Positions 1 through 9,758 of a stretch of 64,000 bases of DNA are shown here, in pieces. The DNA is from Pomphorhynchus laevis (Eukaryota > Acanthocephala > Palaeacanthocephala > Echinorhynchida > Pomphorhynchidae). The number at the start of each line of letters is the position of its first letter. Positions within the stretch are counted from its first letter, which is position 1. Both the position numbers and the translations under genes were made by a program. The stretch covers positions 1 through 64,000 of the forward strand of contig WNNJ02000251.1 in assembly GCA_012934845.2 (NCBI GenBank), in the 5' to 3' direction. The notes beneath the pieces are model-generated. The model did not search any database. It had not been told where the DNA came from and saw nothing but the letters and a program-made list of their open reading frames with translations.

Positions 1-235
1 TAAAGTAAATACACAGAGACAATGGATCGCCATCGAATTTTTGGCTACTGACAAGCAATATTACGACAACCTTCGAAAAACCTTCGACAACCTTCTTGGC
101 TGCTTAATATACTACTTACAACATACATTCTATACAATCACTGGACATACAATCTACTGACAAGCAATATTGCGACAACCTTCGAGCAACGAGTGTCGAG
201 CAGCAATCATTGTTCAAGCTAATTACAAAAGAAAA
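1..235 (+). promoter_or_regulatory. 5'UTR of LINE A with an internal direct repeat
   Basis: A block reading CTACTGACAAGCAATATT then (A/G)CGACAACCTTCGA occurs at about 45-77 and again at about 153-185, a period near 108 bases. LINE promoters are internal, and 5'UTR repeats often belong to them. Calling this the promoter is inference. The motif ACGACAACCT and the string CTACTTACAACATA recur upstream of the B2 ORF. Confidence 0.5.
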
Positions 236-1303
236 ATGTCTGCTTCTCATTGTTGCCAATGTAATGGTCGAAATGCTGTTTGCAAAAGCTGTTTGTGTGC
301 AAAGTCCGGCAAACTCTGTGTCGATTGTCTTCCTGGTAGCAGGTGTTCCAACCGTGCGAATTCTTCTATTGACGCTCCCAAATCTGCATATTTGTCTCAG
401 CTTACTGCACGTAGCGTAGATAAGCTTGATTCCATTCCGTTAAGTCACGATGATTCTAGCGAGTACGTGTCATTTGAATTGAAATGTGACGGTTTTGGTT
501 GTTCTTTATATACTGTTGTCAAGTCTCCTCGTAGGGTATCTCGAGATTTCTTTCTTCAGCGATTCATCTGTGGAATTTGTGCTGCAAAACGCATTACAAC
601 TATAGAACAATCCTTAGAACAGGCGAATGTTGCTATAAGCAATTTGGAGGCTAAGATCGATGAACTAAAATTAGCACAATCCAAGGAAATATCTTCTAAC
701 CTTTCTCAAAATCTATCATCTCACAAACCCTCTCCATTTCAGAATCGTAGTTTCGCAAGTGTAGTACGTAGAGAAGTAACGCGTTCTATCCTTGCCACTG
801 CTAATATTAAATCAAGTATCTACTCCCCGTTGGAAATCATTAACAGTTGCAAAAAATCAGCTTTGCGCTCGTCAAATTTTATTATACGCAATCTACCAAA
901 TACAGCGGATGATGAAGCTAGTGTTAGAGACATTTTATCCGCTGTAGGCATTCAAATAACTGCAAAATTTTCAATTAAGGTCCATCGACTTCCAGCCAAA
1001 AGAACAGACATTCCTCCGTGGACTTTAGTTTCAACGGACGAGGTAACGGCCAGCAACGTTTTATTAAACTCTTATAAATTGAGAAAAGTTGATCGTTTTA
1101 GGAATGTTTACATCATACCGGATTTTTCCCCCGAAGAGCGTGTTGCCAATCAGGTTCTGCGCAAACAGCTACAAGAGAAAAGACTTGCAAACCCAAATAG
1201 TAATTACATAATTAGAAATTTTCAAATTGTTCGTAGACCGAATAATGGAAAGGTAGGCACAACACCCGTTAATTCCTCATTAATGGATGGGTCGTCTATA
1301 TGA
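236..1303 (+). CDS. LINE A ORF1: Cys-rich, PHD-like, RRM-like RNA-binding protein (355 aa)
   Basis: The start is the first ATG of the frame, directly before the Cys-rich stretch. Residues 6-37 hold nine Cys in the pattern CCxC..CxxCxC..CxxC..C. A second zinc-binding-like group (C84, C89, C112, C115) resembles the PHD-type fingers of CR1/Jockey ORF1 proteins. Residues about 120-150 are likely coiled coil. Residues about 215-340 match the RRM-like domain also seen in ORF1 of LINE D and in the remnant before LINE C3. The expected role is binding the element RNA to form the ribonucleoprotein. It ends in UGA followed by CUA, and the same frame stays open into ORF2. Confidence 0.8.
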   Translation: MSASHCCQCNGRNAVCKSCLCAKSGKLCVDCLPGSRCSNRANSSIDAPKSAYLSQLTARSVDKLDSIPLSHDDSSEYVSFELKCDGFGCSLYTVVKSPRRVSRDFFLQRFICGICAAKRITTIEQSLEQANVAISNLEAKIDELKLAQSKEISSNLSQNLSSHKPSPFQNRSFASVVRREVTRSILATANIKSSIYSPLEIINSCKKSALRSSNFIIRNLPNTADDEASVRDILSAVGIQITAKFSIKVHRLPAKRTDIPPWTLVSTDEVTASNVLLNSYKLRKVDRFRNVYIIPDFSPEERVANQVLRKQLQEKRLANPNSNYIIRNFQIVRRPNNGKVGTTPVNSSLMDGSSI

Positions 1304-4132
1304 CTATCCTCTTCTGCAAGAAGTGGTAGTCAGGTTTGTGAGCACCACAAGTCTTTTAGACTGTTACTATTTAATGTGGAAGGTTTGGCGTCTTTGATCG
1401 AGCAAGGCATTGAATCCTGGTTCGATACCTTTCACGTTGTGGTACTATTAGAGACCATGTTTACTAATAATTATTCTTTACCTGGTTTTTATACATTTGA
1501 CAATCCTGCTTTATTGGGCATTCGTGGTCGCCCCGCGGGTGGAATAATTTTAGGTTTAAATAGAGCCTTCAGGGATTGGCAATGTAGGTATTTGCTGAAT
1601 TCTATACTGCTTGAAACACCTGTCATCACTTTTATCGCATGCTATTTCAAACCCACACTTACCGCGGCAGATATTATTGACGAAATTTCTCAGCTTCTTT
1701 CAACTCTAAACAGCACAGTCCCGATAATTATCGCAGGAGATTTTAATGCAAGATTCACCAGTCCAATCACAGGAAAACTGCGAATTCTTGTCAATTACTT
1801 TAAGTCTATAAATCTAAAGTTATACGTCCCTAATGAAAATTGGTCCTACGAATCTTCTACAGGTAAAAGCTGTATAGACATCATATTTACTAACGTGCAT
1901 GTAAGACATATAGGGCTAGAACTATCTTCAAAATGGGCGTTAGTTCGTAAACACAAACCTGTCTCGTGTATTTTCGATTGCATATGCAACATACAATCAA
2001 TAGATTTGCCCCGTCAACCTAGCAGGAAATTATGTACTTCAGCAATTGATTATAGTCAAATAAATCTAGCTTTTCAATTCCTTAGATCAGGAGAACTGGG
2101 GAACAGCATTACTTCTGTAATTTCCACCCTTCTATCGGCTTGTAGATATGAATCCGACTATTCCAAAAAAAAATCATACCTAGTAAAACCCGCTTGGTTT
2201 AAACAGTTCCAGCAACATTTAATTCAATTAAATAAAAGTTATCGGTTCGATTTAAAGGTAAGGAAATATTTTGTAGATTTACGTAGGCTTTACGTTAAAC
2301 TTGTATCGATGTATCGTAGAGAACGACGTTTAGAGATTGAACGACGGGAATTGTCTAAGGCGGAGTCGACACCGTGGATACTTAAGAAAGCTAACATTGG
2401 AACATATTCCAGGATTCAAATAGAAAATTGGAAATCACACTTCCAATCTATTTTGCGCCATTCAATATTAGAAGACATGCCTGTACGTTTATCTGCAGTT
2501 TCATGCATAAATTCAATATACGGTTCAGATCCTCTGAATTTACCTTTTACGCCGTTTGAAGTCGTAAGATCCCTATCAATCTTAAAAGATCATAAAGCTG
2601 CCGGGTTAGATCAATTATGCGTAGAACAGTTAAAGTCGACTATCGATATTTTGATAGACTACTGGACAGAACTTTTCAATCTACTTCTTGCAGGTCATCC
2701 GTTTCCGATTTCGTGGCGCGACGGTGTAATTAAGATCCTGCATAAGGGCAAGGGTGACTATGATTCACTGGATGCGTACAGGGGGATTGCGATATTGAAT
2801 CACAGTTATAAGTTATTGACTCATATAATGTATATGCGCCTTATTAAGTTTCGCGAGCATCTCTTACCTACGGAGCAGTATGGATTCCGCCCGAAACGGT
2901 CAACGTCCGATGCAATAAAGCATGTCCGTGACGAAGTCACCGATTGTTTCGCTAATCGTAGACCGTTGTATGCTACTTTTGTTGACTTTGAGCGAGCATT
3001 TGACACAGTGAATCGGTCTTTGTTACTTGATAAACTTTCCACCAGAGTGTCCGTTAGTGGTCGCTTTTTGTATCTTATTTATTCTGTGCTTCAGCCTAAT
3101 CGCCTTAAAGTATCTGATGGTATTAACACCTCGGATTTCTTTTTTGCTAATCGCGGTGTTTTACAGGGAGATCCACTCAGCCCTATATTATTTTCCTTTT
3201 TTGTTATGGATTTGCCTATGCATCTTCGTCATGCATCGAATGAAGTCTCTTGTACCCTCTATGCCGACGATCTAGTAATATTAGCCAAAGATCTTTTATC
3301 CGCTCAAAGTGCGTTAGATGCTCTGTCATCCTATTGTTTATCAAATCAGTTGACGGTGAACGTAAATAAATCGAAAGCCCTTAAATTTCGGTTAGGTGGA
3401 CCTTTGCGTCGATGTGACATGCTGAGAATAGGCAATGTAGATTTAGAATTCTGCAATAGTTACAATTATTTGGGAGTATTACTTTCGTCGAAATGGTCAT
3501 TTACTGAACACCTACATCGTAAATCCTCGAAGTTAGTTGTAGCAACCTCTTATGCAAAAAACTTAGGTTCTTTATCTTTCTCAGGAGCCCTCCGGTATTT
3601 TCGAAGTATGTTGCTTCCCATAGTTTCATATGCTTTGCCAGTTATCTGGTCGGATTTAAGTCCCTTCAATTTTCAGCAGTTGGACAAGTGTCAATGGAGA
3701 TTCGTGAAGCGAATTGTTGGAGTCTCACCAAAATGTTCTTCATCGGTTATAGCGATACTATCATCGTTAGAACCTTGCTCTAAATACATCTGCTCAACAT
3801 TTAATCTTGAACACACTGCATCATTTACTACTAATCTGAACATGTTCTTTCGAAAGACGACTTCATTGGATTCTGAATTTTATCTTACTCCGGCATTCTT
3901 ACAGACTAAATGGAGAGAACCCTGTGCAAGGAAAAGACCGCTGATCTGGAGAGCATCTGTCCATGGATATCACGATAAATTCTGCGCTATTAGAATTCCA
4001 GTACATGCACGGTGCTCTTTGTGCATTTGTGTTCTTTGCAAAAATGAATGCGCATCTAACCTGCATATCTTCACTTGCCCTATTTTGAAAAATCTGTCAC
4101 TATCCGATATTGACAGTAGGAGAAGATTTTGA
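1304..4132 (+). CDS. LINE A ORF2: APE endonuclease, reverse transcriptase and C-terminal zinc knuckle
   Basis: The frame is open from the codon after the ORF1 stop. No ATG precedes the endonuclease domain, and the first in-frame ATG lies inside it. The N-terminal third is an APE-like endonuclease (IIIAGDFNARF, then CIDIIFTN). The RT follows with YGFRPKRST, VDFERAFDTV (motif A), GVLQGDPLSPILF (motif B) and LYADDLV (catalytic motif C). The C-terminus has CVLCKNEC..H..TC, a CCHC-type knuckle common after LINE RTs. The protein would nick target DNA and copy the RNA at the nick. Expression probably needs stop readthrough or reinitiation (see findings). Confidence 0.85.
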   Translation, partial: LSSSARSGSQVCEHHKSFRLLLFNVEGLASLIEQGIESWFDTFHVVVLLETMFTNNYSLPGFYTFDNPALLGIRGRPAGGIILGLNRAFRDWQCRYLLNSILLETPVITFIACYFKPTLTAADIIDEISQLLSTLNSTVPIIIAGDFNARFTSPITGKLRILVNYFKSINLKLYVPNENWSYESSTGKSCIDIIFTNVHVRHIGLELSSKWALVRKHKPVSCIFDCICNIQSIDLPRQPSRKLCTSAIDYSQINLAFQFLRSGELGNSITSVISTLLSACRYESDYSKKKSYLVKPAWFKQFQQHLIQLNKSYRFDLKVRKYFVDLRRLYVKLVSMYRRERRLEIERRELSKAESTPWILKKANIGTYSRIQIENWKSHFQSILRHSILEDMPVRLSAVSCINSIYGSDPLNLPFTPFEVVRSLSILKDHKAAGLDQLCVEQLKSTIDILIDYWTELFNLLLAGHPFPISWRDGVIKILHKGKGDYDSLDAYRGIAILNHSYKLLTHIMYMRLIKFREHLLPTEQYGFRPKRSTSDAIKHVRDEVTDCFANRRPLYATFVDFERAFDTVNRSLLLDKLSTRVSVSGRFLYLIYSVLQPNRLKVSDGINTSDFFFANRGVLQGDPLSPILFSFFVMDLPMHLRHASNEVSCTLYADDLVILAKDLLSAQSALDALSSYCLSNQLTVNVNKSKALKFRLGGPLRRCDMLRIGNVDLEFCNSYNYLGVLLSSKWSFTEHLHRKSSKLVVATSYAKNLGSLSFSGALRYFRSMLLPIVSYALPVIWSDLSPFNFQQLDKCQWRFVKRIVGVSPKCSSSVIAILSSLEPCSKYICSTFNLEHTASFTTNLNMFFRKTTSLDSEFYLTPAFLQTKWREPCARKRPLIWRASVHGYHDKFCAIRIPVHARCSLCICVLCKNECASNLHIFTCPILKNLSLSDIDSRRRF

Positions 4133-4220
4133 AATACAATTTATAAAATTGATAAACTTTTGGTGTATTTATTTTGTTTACCCAATACCGAAAGGTAAAG
4201 AGGTATAATAAATTCTCTCA

Positions 4221-4243
4221 TTATTATTATTATTATTATTATT
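4221..4243 (+). repeat. (TTA)n tract at the LINE A 3' end
   Basis: Eight TTA units lie between the LINE A 3'UTR and the following element. Similar TTA tracts adjoin the 3' ends of C1, B2, B3 and H. Confidence 0.9.
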
Positions 4244-4288
4244 ATGTTCTTATATCTTTCTCAGGAGCCCTCCGGTATTTTCGAAGTA

Positions 4289-4980
4289 CTGGTTAGCTTC
4301 GCCACTAGATTCCAGGTGTTCAGACTTAAAGACACTTTGCCAAGCGGTCAATCAGTAAAGGAGAAATTGTTGGAATTACATCCTGATTCAATTCCTGCGA
4401 ATAAACACGTCTTACTCAGAGCTCCACTGGATAACATTGCTGATCATCATCCTGTTCGCTTCCTAAAAATAGATGCTGAAGATATTCGTTCTGCCGCTAG
4501 ATCTACACGTGGTGCAGCAGGGCCTTCTGGAGTAAATGCATCTTCATGGAAGAGTATGATATGCTCTTTTGGTCAAAGTTCTAATGGGCTTGCTGAATCC
4601 TTAGCCAACTTCGCAATAACTATAGCGACCATCGAATTGAATCCCGGCGACATTGAGGCCTTTACAGTAAGCCGTCTAATTCCATTAGATAAAAATCCAG
4701 GAGTACGACCGATTGGAGTAGGTGAAGTCTCTCGAAGAATAGTAGGCAAAGTTGTGGCGAAAAGAATTTCGGAAGATATCCAGAAAGTGGCTGGTTGTGT
4801 TCAATTATGCTCTGGCCAACGATGTGGTATTGAGATGGCAATTCATTCCACAAGAGAACTCTTTGATAGTAGCGATGACTTGTGCATATTACAACTAGAT
4901 GCATCCAACGCTTTTAATCGCATAAATCGTTTAGTCGCTTTGAACAATGTAGAGTTCATATGTCCTTCTTTATCCACTAT
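4289..4980 (+). pseudogene. B1 ORF, N-terminal part of the reverse transcriptase
   Basis: Visible RT features are GAAGPSGVNASSW, SRLIPLDKNPGVRPIGVGEV and QLDASNAFNRIN (motif A). They match B2 about residues 215-425. The reading breaks at 4980 in the middle of an Ile codon where LINE C1 is inserted. No start codon or Cys-rich N-terminus is present. Confidence 0.8.
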
Positions 4981-6951
4981 TCCCAGCGCTTGCGCCATGC
5001 TCCCTGGTTCGATTCTGACTGTAGTCTTTCTAAGCGTCGACTCCGTCACTCTTTTCGTATGTATAAACGCTTTCTTAAACGTTCACCCAACTCAATCCCT
5101 CCAAATCTTCGTGATTCCTACTTTTCTCAACGCCGTTCACATCTCATTCTTATACGTACTAAACGTACTCTCTTTTGGCGAAATCAACTCGAGTCATCTT
5201 CCAACTCGAAATCTCATTGGAAAATCTTAAACTCAATTCTTTCACGATCATCTACCCCTTGTAATATAAATCCTGATGAATTTTCTTCTTATCTACAAAC
5301 TAAGCTATCTAATTTACTTTCCCTACTACCCATAGCCCCCTTGTACCCACTCTTATCTTTAAATACTTCCCTCCCAGAACTATTCCACCTTCTTCCCGTT
5401 TCGTCTGATGAAGTTTCTTCGGTTCTGCTGTCATTACCTAATAAAACCTCTCCTTCTGACCCAATTCCCACTCACTTACTTAAAAATATCTGCACTTTTA
5501 TCTTACCCTTCCTAACCACATTGTTTAACTCGTCCATCCGTAGCTGTACATTTCCTTCCATCTGGAAATGCGCCACTGTTCGTCCTATCACCAAAAAGCA
5601 ATCTCTCGACTCTTCACTACCATCTTCGTACCGTCCAATCTCACTTCTCCCAACCCTCTCTAAACTCCTTGAGCGTCTCGTTCTTAAGCAAGTTAATACA
5701 TATCTCTATTCCTCTAACTTATTTCCTCCCTTCCAAGCCGCTTTTCGCTCTAATTACTCTACCGAAATTGCATGTCTTAAAGTTTATAACGACTTACTCA
5801 TATCGCGCGATCATAAATTATGTAGTGTCATAGTTTCTCTTGATCTATCGTCTGCTTTTGACATCGTCGATCACTCGATTCTTCTCCATCGCCTTCGTCA
5901 TGATTATGGCTTCTCTTTACTTACTGTATCATGGTTTTCTTCATATCTATCAAACCGTACATTTCGCGTAAATTCTAACTCTTCTCTCTCCCATCCTTCG
6001 TCCATTCCGTCCGGTGTTCCGCAAGGCTCCGTATTAGGCCCTATACTTTTCTCTCTTCTTCTTGGTGATTTGTCTTCGATTTCTCATAAATTTAACTTCC
6101 ATGTTATGCAATATGCTGATGACATTCTCATCTATGCTCATGCACCTGTTTATCGTATTCGTGATCTTAGTGTTTCTGCTTCCGACTGTCTTGTCTCAAT
6201 TTCCAATCATCTTTCTTCCTTTCGCCTTTCTCTGAATCCTGATAAATCCAAAATTATGTGGATCCTACCTCGACGCCTCGGCTTCGAACCTCCCTCCGTA
6301 TCATTAAATTCTACAATTCTTCCTATCGTTGATAATCTCGTTTTCCTAGGCTTCCATTTTGACAACCGACTTTCACTTAAACCTTTCGTTAGAGATAAAG
6401 TACGCTCATCTACCTTGATACTCCGCAACCTCCGTCAAGTTCGTAGATTGATCGATTTCCCTTCTTGTATGACTCTTATATCATCTCTCCTTTTTTCTAG
6501 ACTCGATTATTGTCTTAGTCTATTTTCCAACTCACCTAAATCCACTATTCTTCCCCTACAACGCATCGTCAACGCAGCTGTCCGAATTCTCCTCCGTCTT
6601 CGTCGTTTTGATCATACATCCTACCATCTTGCTTCTCTCGATTTGCCTACAATTTATTGTCGTGTTCAAATTCGTCTTCTTATCGTTGCTTTCCGCCTTG
6701 TAACTTTTCATACCCCTTCATTTCTCAACCTTCCTTTTCTTGATAATTCCCGTCCTGTTTACTGTTCCTTGCGTTCCTGTAATTCCCTTCTTTTACATGT
6801 CCCAAACTACTCTACCTCCTTTGGACTCCGCTCCTTCCTGGTGGCTGCTCCTCTATCGTGGAATCATCTGCCCATTCATATACGCCAATCAACTTCCCTG
6901 CAGTGCTTCAAACGACAAATCCGATCCCATCTGAACAATTTAACTGCTTGA
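4981..6951 (+). CDS. LINE C1 ORF2 fragment: reverse transcriptase
   Basis: An open frame of about 656 codons starts with the linker RLRHAPWFDSDC that normally joins the APE domain to the RT in CR1/Jockey-group LINEs. RT motifs are SLDLSSAFDIVDH (A), GVPQGSVLGPILFSLL (B) and MQYADDILIY (C). The C-terminus ends at LRSFLVAAPLSWNHLP and similar residues conserved in C2, C3 and C5. The endonuclease is absent through 5' truncation, so this copy cannot move by itself. The intact RT frame suggests a recent insertion. Confidence 0.85.
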   Translation, partial: SQRLRHAPWFDSDCSLSKRRLRHSFRMYKRFLKRSPNSIPPNLRDSYFSQRRSHLILIRTKRTLFWRNQLESSSNSKSHWKILNSILSRSSTPCNINPDEFSSYLQTKLSNLLSLLPIAPLYPLLSLNTSLPELFHLLPVSSDEVSSVLLSLPNKTSPSDPIPTHLLKNICTFILPFLTTLFNSSIRSCTFPSIWKCATVRPITKKQSLDSSLPSSYRPISLLPTLSKLLERLVLKQVNTYLYSSNLFPPFQAAFRSNYSTEIACLKVYNDLLISRDHKLCSVIVSLDLSSAFDIVDHSILLHRLRHDYGFSLLTVSWFSSYLSNRTFRVNSNSSLSHPSSIPSGVPQGSVLGPILFSLLLGDLSSISHKFNFHVMQYADDILIYAHAPVYRIRDLSVSASDCLVSISNHLSSFRLSLNPDKSKIMWILPRRLGFEPPSVSLNSTILPIVDNLVFLGFHFDNRLSLKPFVRDKVRSSTLILRNLRQVRRLIDFPSCMTLISSLLFSRLDYCLSLFSNSPKSTILPLQRIVNAAVRILLRLRRFDHTSYHLASLDLPTIYCRVQIRLLIVAFRLVTFHTPSFLNLPFLDNSRPVYCSLRSCNSLLLHVPNYSTSFGLRSFLVAAPLSWNHLPIHIRQSTSLQCFKRQIRSHLNNLTA

Positions 6952-7038
6952 TTTTCTCATTTTTGTTTGTGGACTTGTAAGCGTACAGCTTGTACGCATT
7001 TGCCACATTAAATAAATTTGTATTATTATTATTATTAT
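4981..7038 (+). mobile_element. LINE C1, 5'-truncated, inserted in B1
   Basis: It begins abruptly inside ORF2, just after the endonuclease region, and ends in ATTAAATAAATTTG plus a TTA tract. The 3'UTR has a stem-loop GCGTACA/TGTACGC at about 6978-6996, shared with C2 and C5. The insertion is 2058 bases. The interrupted B1 frame resumes exactly at 7039. Confidence 0.85.
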
Positions 7039-8668
7039 ACTACGAAATATCTACAAATGCCCTAATATACTGACTGTCGACAATGATTTTTTAGAATCAT
7101 CAGAGGGATTCACTCAAGGTGACCCGCTTTCCATGATTGCGTTTGCCGCGGCGTCTCTTCCCTTGATTAATGTTCTTTCAAAGGCTGCCCCGAATACTGT
7201 ACATCGCTGGTATGCGGATGACTCTAACATTATCGGAAGTGTGAAGGACCTTAAGACGATTTGGGATACTGTGCGTCGAGTCGGTCCTGATTTTGGATTT
7301 TATCTTAATGAAGAAAAGTGCCGAATGTTGGTACACGATAAGATACTTAGCGTTGCCCGGTCGATTTTCGTAGAATCTAACCTATGCATTAATACTGATG
7401 GAATTGAGATACTGGGTTCAGCTATTGGTACAAAATCATATACAAATATGTTTATAAAAAGGAAAATAGATGAATGGTCTACTTGCATAGAGAGGTTGAT
7501 ACTAGTAGCCGACGAAGATCCTCACTTGGCTTACGTCGCTCTGACTCAAGCACTACAACACAGCTGGAACTTCATACAACGAACTATACATGTCTATTCA
7601 GAAGCATTCGCAAACTTGTCGAAAATCATAGTATCCTGCCTTGTTCCCAAGATAACTGGCGTCGTCGATATAGATCGATTTAAAACAATATTAAATATCC
7701 CTTTGCGGTATGGTGGTTTGGGAATTTTTCTGCCTCAAGATGGATCTGATCTGGAATTCGAAAATTCGCGCCGAATGTGTCAACCGCTGATCAATGCATC
7801 ATTTGGCCCCTTGTTGGCCCAACAGCAGCAACAAATCGCTTTGGATATTCACAATCAACGAAATAATTTTTGGAATATTAAATTACAAACATTGGAAGAT
7901 AGCAATATTATAAAAGCTTTAAAATTTGCTGCTACGTGTGGTGCGTCAACATGGTTGTCTGCAAAACCGATGGAAGCATATGGTTATCGACTCTCAAAGC
8001 TCCAATTTCAAGACGCTCTAGCGACAAGATATGGTTGGACGCCTCCGAAACAACCAGATCAATGTTTATGCGGTTCAAAGTTTGAGCTCCGTCACTCTCT
8101 TTCATGTAAGGTCGGTGGTATGCCAATAATACGACACAACTTCCTTCGGGATCTAATTGCAAAAGAGCTAAAAGGGATTTGCGACCCCGTTTCTCTTGAA
8201 CCTACACTGCAACCGCTTCCAGACGGAGTAACATTCGCAACAAATTCGACAGCCAGGGAACATAACGCTAGAGTAGATATTTCTTGCTATGGGTTGTTTA
8301 GTATTTCGGAGCGGTCCCTATTGGACATTTGCGTTTACAATCACCTTGCTTCGTCCTACTCAACATCAATGCCACAAAATCACTTTCACTACCACGAACA
8401 AAGGAAAATCGGAAAATACGGTGAACGTATATCACGATTTGAAAGAGCTTGTTTTTTTCCTATAATTTTTGCAGCTAACGGTGGAGCTGGTGAAATAGCT
8501 TCAAAGGTGCTACGACAAATATGCAGGCGTCAATCTATAAAATCTACTCGGCCATACAACGAATGCATGCGTGATTTGAGGATCAAAACGGGACTAGCGC
8601 TAGCAAGAGCAGCATCATTACAAGTCCGCTGCACTCCGTTGAGTAATATGTCGGGACAATGTGCTTGA
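7039..8668 (+). pseudogene. B1 ORF, C-terminal RT, zinc motif and RLE-like domain
   Basis: Reading resumes with EGFTQGDPLSMIAF (motif B) and WYADDSNIIG (motif C). A zinc-like CLCG..H..SC..GG..IIRHN follows, and then a putative PD-(D/E)XK-like domain (ARVDISCYG, then LLDICVYN). The C-terminal tail matches B2, B3, B4, B5 and B6. The frame is open throughout this segment. The gene is split only by C1 and lacks its start. Confidence 0.8.
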
Positions 8669-8756
8669 CAGTGCAAGAAACTTTTCTAGTTTGTAGAACA
8701 TTTTACTTCTTTTTTTTCTTGAATAAATCTTCTCTTCAAAAAAAAAAAAAAAAAAT

Positions 8757-9258
8757 ATTATTTTTTGATGTTAATGTATTTGCTGCACCTGCTCAATCGA
8801 ACATATCAAGGAAGCCTGAGTCTGTTTTCGAATACAACGAGAGTCGCAAGAAAGCCAAATACAGTGAACGGATTGCGCTAGTTGAACGAGGGTCTTTCAT
8901 ACCTCTTATTTTCTCCACTTCGGGAGGAATGGGCATTGAAGCGGAAAGATTAATCAAAACCACGGCTTCAAAACTGACGCATCGGTCAACGCGTTCTTAT
9001 TCTGATCTAGCCATAAAGATGAAACGAGACATCAGTTTTGAAATCGCACGATCAGTTTCCGCATGCTTACGCTCGCCACGTTCCAGCTGTTCCAAACCTA
9101 TTAATCTTATGACAACCCACCACAGCGAGTTTTGCGCTGTGCTCGAAGTCTAATTATGTCTTCTTCACTATGTCTGCGAATGCGCGACGGGAACCTAATT
9201 TCTGTAAAATTTACTTTTCTTTTTCAATAAAGTTATTATTCTTAAAAAAAAAAAAAAA
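8757..9258 (+). mobile_element. RLE-type element B3, 3' end only
   Basis: This severely 5'-truncated copy lies directly after the B1 A tract. It keeps the last ~130 codons of the ORF, a 3'UTR with ACGGGAACCTA at 9187-9197, an AATAAA signal near 9228 and an A tract at 9244-9257 followed by TTATTATTA. Confidence 0.8.
8761..9153 (+). pseudogene. B3 ORF C-terminal fragment
   Basis: The fragment starts at the second acidic strand of the RLE-like domain (FDVNVFAAPAQSN). It continues through YNESRKKAKYSERI and GSFIPLIFSTSGGMG to the C-terminal LRSPRSS motif. All of these have counterparts in B1 and B2. It has no RT and no start codon. Confidence 0.8.
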
Positions 9259-9500
9259 TTATTATTATCTTTTACATCGTCTAACACTTGAAATTTCTTG
9301 GTGTTTATTTTGAAAACAATATTTGTGTTTTCAACACTCAATACCAGTGCTTTTAAATCCTACTTGTTAGGTCATGATAAGTGAATTATTCGTGATGAAT
9401 ACTCTCATCAGTGTTAGTTCCTAGTGCATCGATGTGTACTAGAAGGACTCATTGAGCTGTCTAGTCTTGTTGCACTTCAATCAAGTTGTGCAGCAGCCCC

Positions 9501-9556
9501 CTACTGATGAGACTAAAAATCGAAACAGCATAGATTAGTTCATGCTGTTTGCGTCT
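9501..9556 (+). ncRNA. Hammerhead ribozyme candidate 1
   Basis: The core CTGATGA (9504-9510) is followed by a weak stem II (GACTAAAAATC), GAAA (9522-9525), stem III of CAGCAT/ATGCTG (6 bp) and the cleavage triplet GTT. Stem I is poorly paired here, so activity may be reduced. Confidence 0.6.
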
Positions 9557-9758
9557 TCCCGATTCCTTTGATCAGAATATAAATTGACGGGAAAAGTTGG
9601 TCATCTGTTTAATTACCACCAACATTGAAGGAGCTTCGTGTATGCGCTCGATAAGAGTGCTTTTAAATCCTATTTGTTAGGTCCTGGTAAGTGAATTATT
9701 CGTGATGATTACTCTCTAGTGTTGTTGCACTTCATCAATCCGGTTGTGCATCGGCCAC

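Larger units (their letters stand above)
1..4240 (+). mobile_element. LINE A, APE-type non-LTR retrotransposon, near complete
   Basis: The element has a 5'UTR, ORF1 (236-1303), ORF2 (open from 1304 to 4132) and a 3'UTR ending in a TTA tract at 4221-4243. The order Cys-rich/RRM-like ORF1, then apurinic endonuclease plus reverse transcriptase ORF2, then C-terminal Cys-His knuckle is that of an APE-type LINE (I/R1/CR1 side of the tree; clade not assigned). Both ORFs are open, so the copy looks young. The true 5' end may lie outside the window. A decayed relative is at 52,045-53,990. Confidence 0.85.
4245..8755 (+). mobile_element. RLE-type retroelement B1, 5'-truncated and split by LINE C1
   Basis: Coding sequence at 4289-4980 and 7039-8668 aligns end to end with the whole copy B2 (10,159-13,113). 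The N-terminus is missing, and the interruption at 4981-7038 is LINE C1. A 3'UTR ends in an A tract (8738-8755). The first ~35 bases (about 4253-4287) are not B sequence but a copy of bases 3574-3608 of LINE A ORF2. Confidence 0.8.

Noticed and set aside
4960-4980. Start codon of the LINE C1 reading at 4960
   Set aside because: The codons before 4981 are B1 sequence read in another frame. The true C1 part begins at the insertion point.
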